Source: Ruminococcaceae bacterium UBA3903
GTDB taxonomy: Bacteria > Bacillota > Clostridia > Oscillospirales > Acutalibacteraceae
Reading direction: 5' to 3'
Length of the DNA stretch: 64,000 nt
NCBI GenBank assembly: GCA_002391625.1
Contig: DGFJ01000009.1
Location: 108,369-172,368 of the forward strand
This document shows positions 27,033-35,025 of this stretch, piece by piece (the stretch's first letter is position 1; each line of letters starts with the position of its first letter). The notes beneath the pieces were generated by a model, which saw only the letters and a program-made list of their open reading frames with translations, made no database searches and was not told the DNA's origin. The translations under genes and the position numbers were made by a program.

Positions 27033-27083
27033 ATAAAAACAAAAAACAAACCCACTAACAACTGGATTGTTAATGGGTTTGTT
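27033..27083 (-). terminator. Terminator of tRNA-Thr
   Basis: A 17-bp stem with one mismatch (27045-27061 with 27067-27083) is followed by a T-rich run on the minus strand. It starts six bases after the tRNA end. Confidence 0.85.
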
Positions 27084-27088
27084 CTTTG

Positions 27089-27164
27089 TGGAGCTGATAA
27101 GCAGATTCGAACTGCTGACCTCATCCTTACCAAGGATGCGCTCTGCCGCCTGAGCTATACCAGC
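27089..27164 (-). tRNA. tRNA-Thr (anticodon GGT), CCA encoded
   Basis: The 76-base gene folds as a cloverleaf on the minus strand. The acceptor stem GCTGGTA pairs with TATCAGC (one G-T), the D arm reads GCTCAGGCGGCAGAGC, the anticodon loop CTTGGTAAG carries GGT, the T loop is TTCGAATC, and discriminator T is followed by CCA. The plus-strand peptide reading across it is the familiar spurious antisense product. Confidence 0.95.
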
Positions 27165-27369
27165 GGATATGAAAATGTAGATTGTAAATCACTTATAGTA
27201 TAATATCATAAACCTTATAAAAATTCAAATGTTTTTTTAGATTTTTACGTAAATTTTCTTACCAGTTCTAAAATTTAGTTTTTAGGACAGAAATCACCAC
27301 AAAAGCTATGCAATATTATTCCAATGGGGTATAATATGGTCAATTTGTAATGATTGAAAGGAAAACCGT

Positions 27370-27891
27370 ATGGTAAACTATAAATTAATTCGCTCTAACA
27401 GAAAAACACTTGGCTTGGAGATTACAGAGGATTTATCTGTTCTTGTGCGTAGTCCCCTAAAATTACCAGTAGATAAAATTGACGAGTTTGTTAGTAACCA
27501 TAGTAATTGGATAGAAAAACATTTGGCTTTGGCTAAGAATCGAAATGATGGGGAGATGAGGAGGAAGCTGTCCCTTGACCAGCAAAATCTATTAATTCAG
27601 CAGGCGTTGAGGGTTATACCAGCCAAGGTTAAATATTATAGTGAGATTATGGGTGTTGCTCCAACAGCGGTGAAAATAACCAGTGCCAAAAAGCGTTTTG
27701 GCAGCTGCAGTGGCAAAAACAGTCTTTGTTTTTCCTTTAGGGTTATGCTATATCCTGAGGCTGCCATAGAGTATGTGGTGGTGCATGAGCTGGCACATAT
27801 AAAGGAAAAAAATCATGGAAAAAACTTTTATGCTGTTGTAAGGACAGTGTTGCCAGATTACAAGGAACGTGAAAAAATGTTTAGGGGCTAA
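27370..27891 (+). CDS. YgjP-like (DUF45) zinc metallopeptidase
   Basis: The 173-residue protein has the gluzincin motif HELAHIKEKNHGKNF near 138-152: the HExxH zinc site and the downstream NHGxxF. It also has KKRFGSCS near 106 and the YPEAAIEYVVVHE lead-in. These define the YgjP/DUF45 group of M48-related predicted proteases. It is shorter than many members (about 230 residues), mostly at the N-terminus. GAAAGGAAA precedes the ATG. The substrate is unknown. It stands alone between tRNA-Thr and the lactate dehydrogenase gene. Confidence 0.88.
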   Translation: MVNYKLIRSNRKTLGLEITEDLSVLVRSPLKLPVDKIDEFVSNHSNWIEKHLALAKNRNDGEMRRKLSLDQQNLLIQQALRVIPAKVKYYSEIMGVAPTAVKITSAKKRFGSCSGKNSLCFSFRVMLYPEAAIEYVVVHELAHIKEKNHGKNFYAVVRTVLPDYKEREKMFRG

Positions 27892-28070
27892 GGTGGTCAT
27901 TTGTTTTTTCAAACGTGTAAAAGAAAGATTAGCATTGACATTTATTTTAACATTGGATTCTTTTGAATGTAACTCATGTGTGATTAGATTTAGTGAAATT
28001 GTACTGAAAGACATATATATGGGGCATAATACAACCAAAGGATAATTATTAAAACGATAGGAGAAATACT

Positions 28071-29126
28071 ATGGAACATCAAATTGCTTTCTTCGATACA
28101 AAGCCATATGATAAGTTTTGGTTTGAAAGGGTGGAACATCAGGGGATAAAATTTAAGTATTTTGAAAATAAGCTTAATCAGGATACTGCCAGACTGGCAA
28201 AGGGTTGCAGCGGTGCGGTGGCTTTTGTTAATGATAATATTGATACTGCCACTGTAGATGAGCTTAGCAACCAAGGTGTAAAGGTTTTGGCAATGCGTTG
28301 TGCAGGCTATAACAACATAGACTTTAAGGAAGCGTATAACAAGGAGATTGCAGTATTGCGAGTACCCAGCTACTCACCAAACGCTGTAGCAGAGTACGCA
28401 ATGGCGTTGCTGTTAACTATAAACAGAAAGGTTCACAAGGCATATAACAGAACAAGAGATTATAACTTTACCTTAAGCGGATTGACAGGCTTTGATTTAA
28501 AAGGAAAAACAGTAGGGGTCATAGGCACAGGCAGAATAGGCAGAGAGTTTATAGATATTTGCAGGGGCTTTAAAATGAATGTTATTGCCTATGATGTGTA
28601 TCCGGCAAAGGATAGCGATATAAACTATGTTGACCTTGAAACACTTTTTAAAGAAAGTCATATTATATCCCTGCACTGTCCCTTGACCAAGGAAACACAT
28701 CACATCATTAATAATGACAGCATAGCAAAGCTGCGTCAAGGGGTAGTAATTATTAATACCTCCCGTGGTGCTATCATTGAAAGTGAGGCTCTGCTGCGAG
28801 GCTTGAAGGAAAAGAAAATTGGCGGAGCAGGGTTAGACGTGTACGAGGAGGAGAGCAATCTGTTTTTTGAGGACTTTTCACAGGAAATTATTAACGATGA
28901 TGTGCTGTCATTATTAGTATCTATGCCAAATGTGGTGGTAACCTCTCACCAAGCTTTCTTAACAAACGAGGCATTAAAAAATATTGCTGATACTACCGTT
29001 GAAAATATCAGAGCTTTTTTCAGCGATGGTGAGCTTGATAATGAAATATGTTATCAATGCGAAACTGGAGAAATAGGTACGGACTGTAAAAAGCGAAAAA
29101 ATGGCAGATGCTTTAGCGGAAAATAA
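28071..29126 (+). CDS. ldhA: D-lactate dehydrogenase (D-2-hydroxyacid dehydrogenase)
   Basis: The 351-residue NAD-dependent enzyme has the Rossmann motif GVIGTGRIGREF near 149-160 and the substrate-binding MRCAGYNNID near 76. The catalytic arginine lies in NTSRGAI near 232, and the catalytic histidine in SHQAFLT near 293. It reduces pyruvate to D-lactate, regenerating NAD. The C-terminus carries an extra Cys-rich tail (CYQCETGEIGTDC and GRCF), which is unusual for the core family and may bind metal or be structural. A terminator-like hairpin follows within 13 bases of the stop. Confidence 0.93.
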   Translation: MEHQIAFFDTKPYDKFWFERVEHQGIKFKYFENKLNQDTARLAKGCSGAVAFVNDNIDTATVDELSNQGVKVLAMRCAGYNNIDFKEAYNKEIAVLRVPSYSPNAVAEYAMALLLTINRKVHKAYNRTRDYNFTLSGLTGFDLKGKTVGVIGTGRIGREFIDICRGFKMNVIAYDVYPAKDSDINYVDLETLFKESHIISLHCPLTKETHHIINNDSIAKLRQGVVIINTSRGAIIESEALLRGLKEKKIGGAGLDVYEEESNLFFEDFSQEIINDDVLSLLVSMPNVVVTSHQAFLTNEALKNIADTTVENIRAFFSDGELDNEICYQCETGEIGTDCKKRKNGRCFSGK

Positions 29127-29138
29127 AATAATATTAGT

Positions 29139-29199
29139 ATATCTTCCTTTGTCCTGGAAAAAATAATGTGGAAACCACAGGGAAAGGAAGATATTTTTT
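29139..29199 (+). terminator. Terminator of ldhA that contains the ypeB ribosome site
   Basis: Bases 29139-29150 (ATATCTTCCTTT) pair perfectly with 29183-29194, with partial inner pairing of CCTGG and CCACAGG, and a run of six T ends one base before the ypeB ATG. The right arm AAAGGAAGAT is also the only ribosome site for ypeB, so the hairpin could end ldhA transcripts or hide the ypeB ribosome site. Confidence 0.75.
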
Positions 29200-30570
29200 A
29201 TGCACATATTAGGGACTAGACGTGGGGTTGTAAGGGCGATAAGCTTTGGTGTAGCCATAGCGTTGGTTATAGTGGGTGCTGGTGTGTCAGGCTTTGCCTT
29301 GGTATCCAGATACAAAACGACCATTGAATACACATATCAAAGGTCATTAAGCCAGCTGTCCGATTATTTTTCTACATTACAAACTACTTTGACAAAAGGA
29401 ATATATGCTAATACCTCGTCACAACAGTATGGACTGGCAAGCAAGCTAATGGTAGAGTCAGAGGGGGCAAAAAACGCATTAAGCCAGCTGCCGCTATCTG
29501 ACGGTGAGGGGGAGGCATTACAAAAGTATTTGGCTCAGGTAGGGGATTTTTCCTCATACATGATAGGGATATTGTCACGAAATGAGAGCTTAACCAAGGA
29601 TAATATGTCAGCTATGGAGGAGCTAGCAAAATATGCTGACAGGGTAAGCCCCCAAATTGAGGAGCTGTCTGCCAGATATGGTGACGGCGGTGAAAATATT
29701 AGTAAAGCGTTGGATGTCCGGGGAAATTTGGATAGAGGTGAACAGCAGACCGTTGATGAGATGTCATTTGAAAATACCTTTTCTGGTATGAACGAAAGCT
29801 TTACCGATTACCCCACCTTATTGTATGACGGTCCCTTTGCTGACCAAATTCAGCAGAAGACGCCACGATTAACAAAGGACAGCGACGGATATTCAGTGGA
29901 AAATGCCAAAGAAAGGGTTTGTGAGTTCCTGAATATTTCTGTAAATGAGATAGAATATACCCAAGCACGCAAGGGTAATATTCCTGCATATGTTTTTCAG
30001 GGGGAAAGTTTGTTTGCAACAGTAACAATCAAGGGTGGCTATATAGGAGAGATGTATAACAATAAAAGCCAAGCTGGTAATCATACAATGGGGTTTAGCG
30101 AAGCGTCACAAAAGGCTCGTGATTTTTTAAAGCAAAGAAAAATTTATAATATGACGGAAAGCTACTATGTTATTGCTGATGATGTATGTACAATAAATTA
30201 TGCCTATAAGGATGAAAAAACTAATACAATCTGTTACAGTGACCTAATAAAAGTTGGCATTTCAACAAAAACAGGTCAGGTGGTTTCCTTTAATGCTGAG
30301 GGATATATAATGAACCATTATGACAGAGAGTTTCCAGAGCCTGCCCTAACACAAACCAAAGCACAGCAATCCTTAAGCAGCCGCCTGACCGTGAATACTG
30401 CTGGAGTTGCTATGATACCTACAGGGGGCAGCAGAGAGGTGCTGTGTTATGAGTTTACCTGCACAGGTGAAAACAATGACAGGGTAATAGTGTATGTTAA
30501 TTGTGATACAGGACTGGAGGAGCAGATATTTATTTTACTTCAAAGTGACGGTGGAACGCTGGTAATGTAA
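29200..30570 (+). CDS. ypeB: Germination protein YpeB
   Basis: The 456-residue protein has a short basic N-terminus, one membrane anchor at about 10-35 and a YpeB-type helical region (YQRSLSQLSDYFSTLQTTLTKGIYANT in pieces near 45-72). It also has the PepSY-like C-terminal repeats (EIEYTQARKGNIPAYVF, GYIGEMYN, GQVVSFNAEGYIMNHYDR). YpeB is needed for stable localisation of the cortex-lytic enzyme SleB in spores. In many spore formers sleB is adjacent; here it is not, and the next gene is rubredoxin. The ribosome site overlaps the ldhA terminator arm. Expression is expected in the forespore, but I found no clear sigma-G site. Confidence 0.92.
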   Translation: MHILGTRRGVVRAISFGVAIALVIVGAGVSGFALVSRYKTTIEYTYQRSLSQLSDYFSTLQTTLTKGIYANTSSQQYGLASKLMVESEGAKNALSQLPLSDGEGEALQKYLAQVGDFSSYMIGILSRNESLTKDNMSAMEELAKYADRVSPQIEELSARYGDGGENISKALDVRGNLDRGEQQTVDEMSFENTFSGMNESFTDYPTLLYDGPFADQIQQKTPRLTKDSDGYSVENAKERVCEFLNISVNEIEYTQARKGNIPAYVFQGESLFATVTIKGGYIGEMYNNKSQAGNHTMGFSEASQKARDFLKQRKIYNMTESYYVIADDVCTINYAYKDEKTNTICYSDLIKVGISTKTGQVVSFNAEGYIMNHYDREFPEPALTQTKAQQSLSSRLTVNTAGVAMIPTGGSREVLCYEFTCTGENNDRVIVYVNCDTGLEEQIFILLQSDGGTLVM

Positions 30571-30588
30571 ATAACAGGTAAATATATT

Positions 30589-30614
30589 ATATCTGTTGCA
30601 AATACAACAGATAT
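30589..30614 (+). terminator. Weak terminator hairpin after ypeB
   Basis: A perfect 10-bp stem (30589-30598 with 30605-30614, 6-base loop) starts 18 bases after the ypeB stop. It is AT-rich and lacks a good T-run, and its right edge overlaps the minus-35 of the rubredoxin promoter. Confidence 0.5.
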
Positions 30615-30641
30615 TTACAATAAAAACTGGTAATATATAGT
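30614..30641 (+). promoter_or_regulatory. Promoter of the rubredoxin gene
   Basis: TTTACA (30614-30619) and TATAGT (30636-30641) are 16 bases apart, 46 bases before the rubredoxin ATG. Confidence 0.5.
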
Positions 30642-30687
30642 CATTAAAGAAAAGCACGAAAATTTAAACAAAAAGGAGCGAATTTTA

Positions 30688-30849
30688 ATGAGTAAATATG
30701 TATGTGATGTATGTGGATGGGAGTATGACCCACAGGCAGGAGATCCTGATAATGGTATAGCACCAGGTACAGCTTTTGAGGATCTGCCAGATGATTTTGT
30801 TTGCCCGCTATGTGGTGTAGATAAAGATTCTTTTTCAAAAGTGGATTAA
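30688..30849 (+). CDS. Rubredoxin (53 aa)
   Basis: This small gene encodes a complete rubredoxin: [15 protein letters not shown] with the first CxxCG iron-binding pair, [19 protein letters not shown] with the second, and the usual 53-residue length. It carries one electron through an Fe(Cys)4 centre. AAAAGGAG lies upstream. Its gene ends in its own terminator, and the flavo-diiron protein begins about 155 bases later. Rubredoxin is the usual electron donor of that enzyme, so the two together reduce oxygen or nitric oxide. Confidence 0.97.
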   Translation: MSKYVCDVCGWEYDPQAGDPDNGIAPGTAFEDLPDDFVCPLCGVDKDSFSKVD

Positions 30850-30865
30850 TATAGCTTGCTATCTT

Positions 30866-30904
30866 AAAGGTATGTACGGTATAATAACCGTACATACCTT
30901 TTTT
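30866..30904 (+). terminator. Terminator of rubredoxin
   Basis: A 15-bp stem (30866-30880 with 30887-30901) around a 6-base loop is followed by TTTTTT. It may be partly read through into the flavo-diiron gene. Confidence 0.88.
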
Positions 30905-31005
30905 GATTAATGAACAAATAGTTGTTGTGCTAAAATCCAAGTGGTTAGGCATAGCATTAAAGTAAAGATATATACTTAACGGTAGAAAGTTGGAGTGTGA
31001 AAAAT

Positions 31006-32202
31006 ATGGCAGTAGCAAAAATATCAAACAGAGTGTACTCTGTAGGTGTTATGAACCCATCCTTGCGTGTTTTTGATATAGTAATGGAGGCAAGGTACGG
31101 CACAAGCTATAATGCTTACCTAATAGATGATAGGAAAACCGCTTTAGTGGAAACTGTGCATAGCGATTACTTTGAGGAGTATATATACAATGTAGGACAG
31201 CTGGCTGATGTAGGGGACATTGATTATTTAATTATGAATCATACCGAGCTTGACCACTCTGGCAGCATAAAAAAGCTATTGGAAATTAACCCTAATATTA
31301 CTATTGTTTGTACCGCAGCGGCTAAGAAATACCTATCCGCTATATTAAACAGTGAGTTTAAATGTCAGGTGGTTAAGGATGGTGATCAGCTGTGCTTAGG
31401 CAGAAGCACCATTAAATTTGTGGTAGCACCTATGCTGCATTGGCCCGACAGTATGATGACCTATTTACCAGAGGACAATGTTCTGTTTTCCTGTGATTTT
31501 TTGGGCTGCCATTTTTGTGAGCCAGAGGTTACTGACGATAAAATACATTATTACGATAAGTATTTGCAGGAGTTTAAGTATTATTACCAAGGGATTTTTT
31601 CACCATTTAAAATCTATGTTCTAAATGGTTTGGATAAAATAAAGGATTTTCAGCTGGATATCGTAGCACCTAGTCATGGACCGGTGTTGGTAGAGGGTAT
31701 AGAGGACAGAATGGACGATTATAGAAGATGGAGCCAGCCTGTTACAGGGCAGGCTAAATCCATTGCTGTTTTATATGCCTCTGCATATGGATGTACAAAG
31801 GAGTTGGCACAGCAGGCAATGACAGCAATTAACGAAGCTGGTGTAGAAGCAGCCTTGGTAGATATGGTTACAGGCGGCGTTGATAATGCGGCCGCTGCCA
31901 TAGCTATGGCTGATGGTGTTATGATAGGCACCTGTACCATAAACAGAGATGCTCCGTCTATTGTGTGGAACACACTGGCTATGGTTGATGCTGTAAATGT
32001 GAAGGGTAAACCAGCTGTAGTGTTTGGTTCCTATGGCTGGTCTGGTGAAGCACCTGATATGGCAGCACAACGCTTACAGCAGTTAAAATTTGATGTTATG
32101 AGTAAACCAATAAAGGTTAATTTTGTACCTAATGACAACGATAAAATTAACATACAGCAGGCCGCTAAGGATATGGTAGCCATAATAAAGCAAAATTCTT
32201 GA
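31006..32202 (+). CDS. Flavo-diiron protein (FprA-type A flavoprotein, oxygen reductase)
   Basis: The 398-residue protein has a metallo-beta-lactamase-like diiron domain with ligands in MNHTELDHSGS near 77, MLHWPDS near 144, CDFLGCH near 163 and PSHGP near 226. A flavodoxin domain follows, starting at YASAYGCTKELAQQ near 255, with an FMN loop in GSYGWSGEAPD near 345. It reduces O2 to water (or NO to N2O) with electrons from rubredoxin, protecting the anaerobe's ferredoxin enzymes. ATG at 31006 is preferred because GGAG is well placed for it; the in-frame GTG at 30997 is too close. Confidence 0.96.
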   Translation: MAVAKISNRVYSVGVMNPSLRVFDIVMEARYGTSYNAYLIDDRKTALVETVHSDYFEEYIYNVGQLADVGDIDYLIMNHTELDHSGSIKKLLEINPNITIVCTAAAKKYLSAILNSEFKCQVVKDGDQLCLGRSTIKFVVAPMLHWPDSMMTYLPEDNVLFSCDFLGCHFCEPEVTDDKIHYYDKYLQEFKYYYQGIFSPFKIYVLNGLDKIKDFQLDIVAPSHGPVLVEGIEDRMDDYRRWSQPVTGQAKSIAVLYASAYGCTKELAQQAMTAINEAGVEAALVDMVTGGVDNAAAAIAMADGVMIGTCTINRDAPSIVWNTLAMVDAVNVKGKPAVVFGSYGWSGEAPDMAAQRLQQLKFDVMSKPIKVNFVPNDNDKINIQQAAKDMVAIIKQNS

Positions 32203-32264
32203 AAAGAAAGAAGTAATAGGGTATAATTACATATAAATAATAAATTTGTTACAGGAGATATTCT

Positions 32265-33470
32265 ATGAGTGAAAATAAAAATAGCTATAATCCAGAACGT
32301 CGTGGGGAAAACAGACGTCGTGAACAGGCTAAGCGTAGAAAACGAAATAGAATTATTATGATAGTATCTGCGGTGGCACTTTTGGCTTTGCTTATATGGG
32401 CTATATCCGCTATATTTGGCAGCTGTGCTAACTCTGTCAATATCCCCGTTGCAAATAGCAGTGTGACTGGTTCCGCAGCCACTACTGCTCCAACCGCTCA
32501 GTTAGCAACTCAAGCGCCTACATTGCCCCCTACTGCTGCTGTGTCAGCTATAGCTGACAACGGTGAGGATGGCGTAATGACCGATTCGGGTGTGTATTTA
32601 TGGGACAATAAAGCATTTGAAATGTTCTATGGTTCAGATGATATGGCAAAGTATTATGCATCTGCCATGACCTCATATAAAAACACATTAGGCAGCGGTA
32701 TCACTGTATATGATATGATAGCTCCCAGCCATGTGGAGTTTGGTTTGCCTAATAGATTAAAGGACGAAATAGGTACTGTGTCACAGCGTGATATAACAAC
32801 CACTGCCTACAATGCGTTAAAAGCGGATATAAAAAAGGTGGATATATATGATACGTTAGCAGCACACGCTAATGAGTATCTATATTTTAACACTGACCAT
32901 CACTGGACAGGTTTGGGTGCGTATTATGCATATACAAAATTTGCGGAGGTGGCTGGTTTTACACCTACTGATATTAATACGTTAACATCACATACCATTA
33001 ATGACTTTGTAGGCTCGCTTTACACGGCGACAGAGGAGGAGGTACTACAGCAAAATCCAGATATTGTTGTTTACTATGACATTCCAGGTGACTATACAAC
33101 ACAGATTATGAACGACGGCAGCGACGAGCTGGTAGAGGTTGGTGACCTAAATTATGGTGCAGCGGGTTCAGGTGGGAATTCATATGGTGTGTACCTATGG
33201 GGGGACAATCCTCTAACAGTTATAAAGCATACAACACCTGCTAACAACAGAAAAATTTTAGTAGTTAAAGAATCCTATGGCAATGCTTTTGTGCCGTTCC
33301 TTGTTAATAATTATGACGAAGTACATGCTATTGATTTTCGTTACTATTCAGGGAATATAAAGGATTACTGTACACAAAATGGTATAACAGAGGTGCTTTT
33401 CCTAAACGGTGTTATGTCAGCCAGCAACTCTTATCAGGTTGACAGCACCACCGCCCTGATACAAAATTAA
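32265..33470 (+). CDS. DHHW-family membrane-anchored protein
   Basis: The 401-residue protein has a very basic N-terminus (RRGENRRREQAKRRKRNR), one membrane helix at about 29-50 and a Thr/Ala/Pro-rich linker to about 95. The extracytoplasmic domain carries the DHHW signature NTDHHWTGLGAYYAY near 209 and a KESYGNAF motif near 335. DHHW proteins are SGNH/AlgX-like and usually work with an MBOAT acyltransferase in O-acetylation of cell-wall or surface polysaccharides. No MBOAT gene lies nearby, so the partner is elsewhere. The catalytic serine is probably in KESYGNAF. AGGAG precedes the ATG. Confidence 0.87.
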   Translation: MSENKNSYNPERRGENRRREQAKRRKRNRIIMIVSAVALLALLIWAISAIFGSCANSVNIPVANSSVTGSAATTAPTAQLATQAPTLPPTAAVSAIADNGEDGVMTDSGVYLWDNKAFEMFYGSDDMAKYYASAMTSYKNTLGSGITVYDMIAPSHVEFGLPNRLKDEIGTVSQRDITTTAYNALKADIKKVDIYDTLAAHANEYLYFNTDHHWTGLGAYYAYTKFAEVAGFTPTDINTLTSHTINDFVGSLYTATEEEVLQQNPDIVVYYDIPGDYTTQIMNDGSDELVEVGDLNYGAAGSGGNSYGVYLWGDNPLTVIKHTTPANNRKILVVKESYGNAFVPFLVNNYDEVHAIDFRYYSGNIKDYCTQNGITEVLFLNGVMSASNSYQVDSTTALIQN

Positions 33471-33480
33471 TAAGCTGTAC

Positions 33481-33522
33481 AAAACAGGCATAACCACCAT
33501 ATAGTGGTTATGCCTGTTTTTG
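33481..33522. terminator. Bidirectional terminator between convergent genes
   Basis: A perfect 15-bp stem (33483-33497 with 33504-33518, 6-base loop) has A4 before and T5 after, so it works for both the DHHW gene and the HD-domain gene. Confidence 0.88.
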
Positions 33523-33534
33523 TCTGTTAGCTTT

Positions 33535-34026
33535 TCAAGCGTTGTATAAATTATGTAATAACGCAATACCTGTTTTTGTCCTAAATATTTTTTCCTTAGC
33601 AGACCTCACAGCCTCTATTGATAAATTGTCCTCATGGGCATTTACTAAAAAATCTGCTTCTATTAATATTCTGTAATCTATTCCATCAACCTTGCTATAG
33701 GTGTGGTGGTGTCCAACCAAATAGCTCACTCGGTTAACAACAGCTTCCTCTACACCTAGCTTTGTCAATAGCTCCTTAGATTGCATTGCACCAAAAAGCT
33801 CCTGATATTTTCCAGCTGTGCTGTGATACTTTTCTTCACTTATTTTTATGCCAATATCATGTACTACCGTAGCTGCATCCAGTATATATTTAGTATCTTC
33901 ATCTAGGTTTTCACCGTCACCTATTGCCTTGCCAAAAGCATATACTTTTAAAAAGTGATTTATTCGCTTGGTATCGCCTGTATAATATTCTGTCATTTTC
34001 ATTATTATATTGCCTATTGGTATCAT
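33535..34026 (-). CDS. HD-domain phosphohydrolase-like protein
   Basis: The 163-residue protein has the HD-domain metal ligands: an early His in KRINHFLKVYAFG, the core HD pair in AATVVHDIGI near 53, and HH residues in YLVGHHHTYSKVDGIDYRILIEADFLVN (pieces near 100-128). Length and layout match small single-domain HD proteins. The substrate may be a nucleotide or small phosphate ester but is not known. Start at 34026 follows AAAGGAG by eight bases; a longer in-frame start at 34065 overlaps the neighbour. It lies 11 bases after rlmA, so the two are cotranscribed. Confidence 0.85.
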   Translation of the reverse strand: MIPIGNIIMKMTEYYTGDTKRINHFLKVYAFGKAIGDGENLDEDTKYILDAATVVHDIGIKISEEKYHSTAGKYQELFGAMQSKELLTKLGVEEAVVNRVSYLVGHHHTYSKVDGIDYRILIEADFLVNAHEDNLSIEAVRSAKEKIFRTKTGIALLHNLYNA

Positions 34027-34037
34027 AAAATACTCCT

Positions 34038-34862
34038 TTATTTTCGTCGTAGTACCCGTATCCAATAATCAGCGGTAAGAGTAAGCTGTGGCGTTTTTTC
34101 CAGTTCCTCACGATGCTCTTTTTTTATCCTCCAGTAATGAGGAGTCATCTTTAACAGGTTTACAAGGTCGGTGTTGTTTAGTGTAAAGGTAAAGGTGTGG
34201 TTGTCACAGCTAATTTCGGTAAAAGCATCACCTATTGAAGCTGGCTTCTTACTTTGGTGAAATACGTTATCATAGATAATTTGCTTTAATTCTATTAAAT
34301 GATTACTGCCAGCGGTTACTTCTATAATGTGTCCGCCGGTTTTTAATATTCTGGCAAATTCATTTTCAGCTACAAGGGAAAACATAGCGGTGATTAGGTC
34401 AATGGTATTAGTTTCAATAGGTAAGCAGGTGGCTGTGGATACTACCCATGATATATCCTTGTCACGGGAACACGCCATCCTTACCCCTTCCTTTGAAATG
34501 TCAACACCGATGCAGTCGCAATTATCAATAGAGTGCTTTAATGCCTCTAGATAATATCCCTCCCCACAACCAATATCCGCTATTTTTCTACAAGGGGTTG
34601 ATTGTAACAATATTTTGGCGGTTTTAATCACCTCTTGTGATATAGGTAAATATGTGTCAGTGTTTAAAAAGCTCCTGCGAGCCAACAGCATTTCCTTGGT
34701 GTCACCAGGGTTTAACGAGTGCTTGTTTTGTACAGGCAGCAGGTTAACGTAGCCCTGCTTAGCAATGTCATAGGTGTGGTTGGATAAACAGCTTAAATTT
34801 CTATCATATATATTTAATGTGTCACCACAAATAGGGCATATCATATCAATGCTTTTATTCAT
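34038..34862 (-). CDS. rlmA: 23S rRNA (guanine-N1)-methyltransferase, RlmA family
   Basis: The 274-residue protein has an N-terminal zinc finger (CPICGDTL near 9-16, C23, H28) followed by QGYVNLLP. The SAM-binding Rossmann domain shows ADIGCGEGYYLEAL near 96 and GVDISKEGVRMA near 117, with MFSLVAENEFARILKTGG in pieces near 155. This layout is that of RlmA/TlrB enzymes, which methylate G745 or G748 of 23S rRNA; the latter confer tylosin-type resistance, and the two cannot be told apart here. ATG at 34862 follows AAGGAG by six bases. It is the first gene of a two-gene unit. Confidence 0.9.
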   Translation of the reverse strand: MNKSIDMICPICGDTLNIYDRNLSCLSNHTYDIAKQGYVNLLPVQNKHSLNPGDTKEMLLARRSFLNTDTYLPISQEVIKTAKILLQSTPCRKIADIGCGEGYYLEALKHSIDNCDCIGVDISKEGVRMACSRDKDISWVVSTATCLPIETNTIDLITAMFSLVAENEFARILKTGGHIIEVTAGSNHLIELKQIIYDNVFHQSKKPASIGDAFTEISCDNHTFTFTLNNTDLVNLLKMTPHYWRIKKEHREELEKTPQLTLTADYWIRVLRRK

Positions 34863-34968
34863 TTTATTCTCCTTATGCAACGGGTTTTATTATGGTAAAA
34901 TATCAGGGGGAATGCAGGTGTATTTGACATAATTATATTCTCTTTCCCACCTGATAGCAAGCTAATAA

Positions 34969-34997
34969 TTGCATAGCTTAGGTAAATGGTATAAAAT
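34969..34997 (+). promoter_or_regulatory. Promoter of the MBL-fold lipoprotein gene
   Basis: TTGCAT (34969-34974) and TAAAAT (34992-34997) have a 17-base spacer, 28 bases before the TTG start. This also argues against a longer protein starting at 34969. Confidence 0.6.
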
Positions 34998-35025
34998 GTA
35001 TATAAATAATAATGGAGGTTTAAAC

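Noticed and set aside
26982..27203. 73-codon plus-strand frame across tRNA-Thr (IRTADLILTKDALCRLSYTS)
   Set aside because: It is the antisense reading of the tRNA, seen in many genomes as a false gene.
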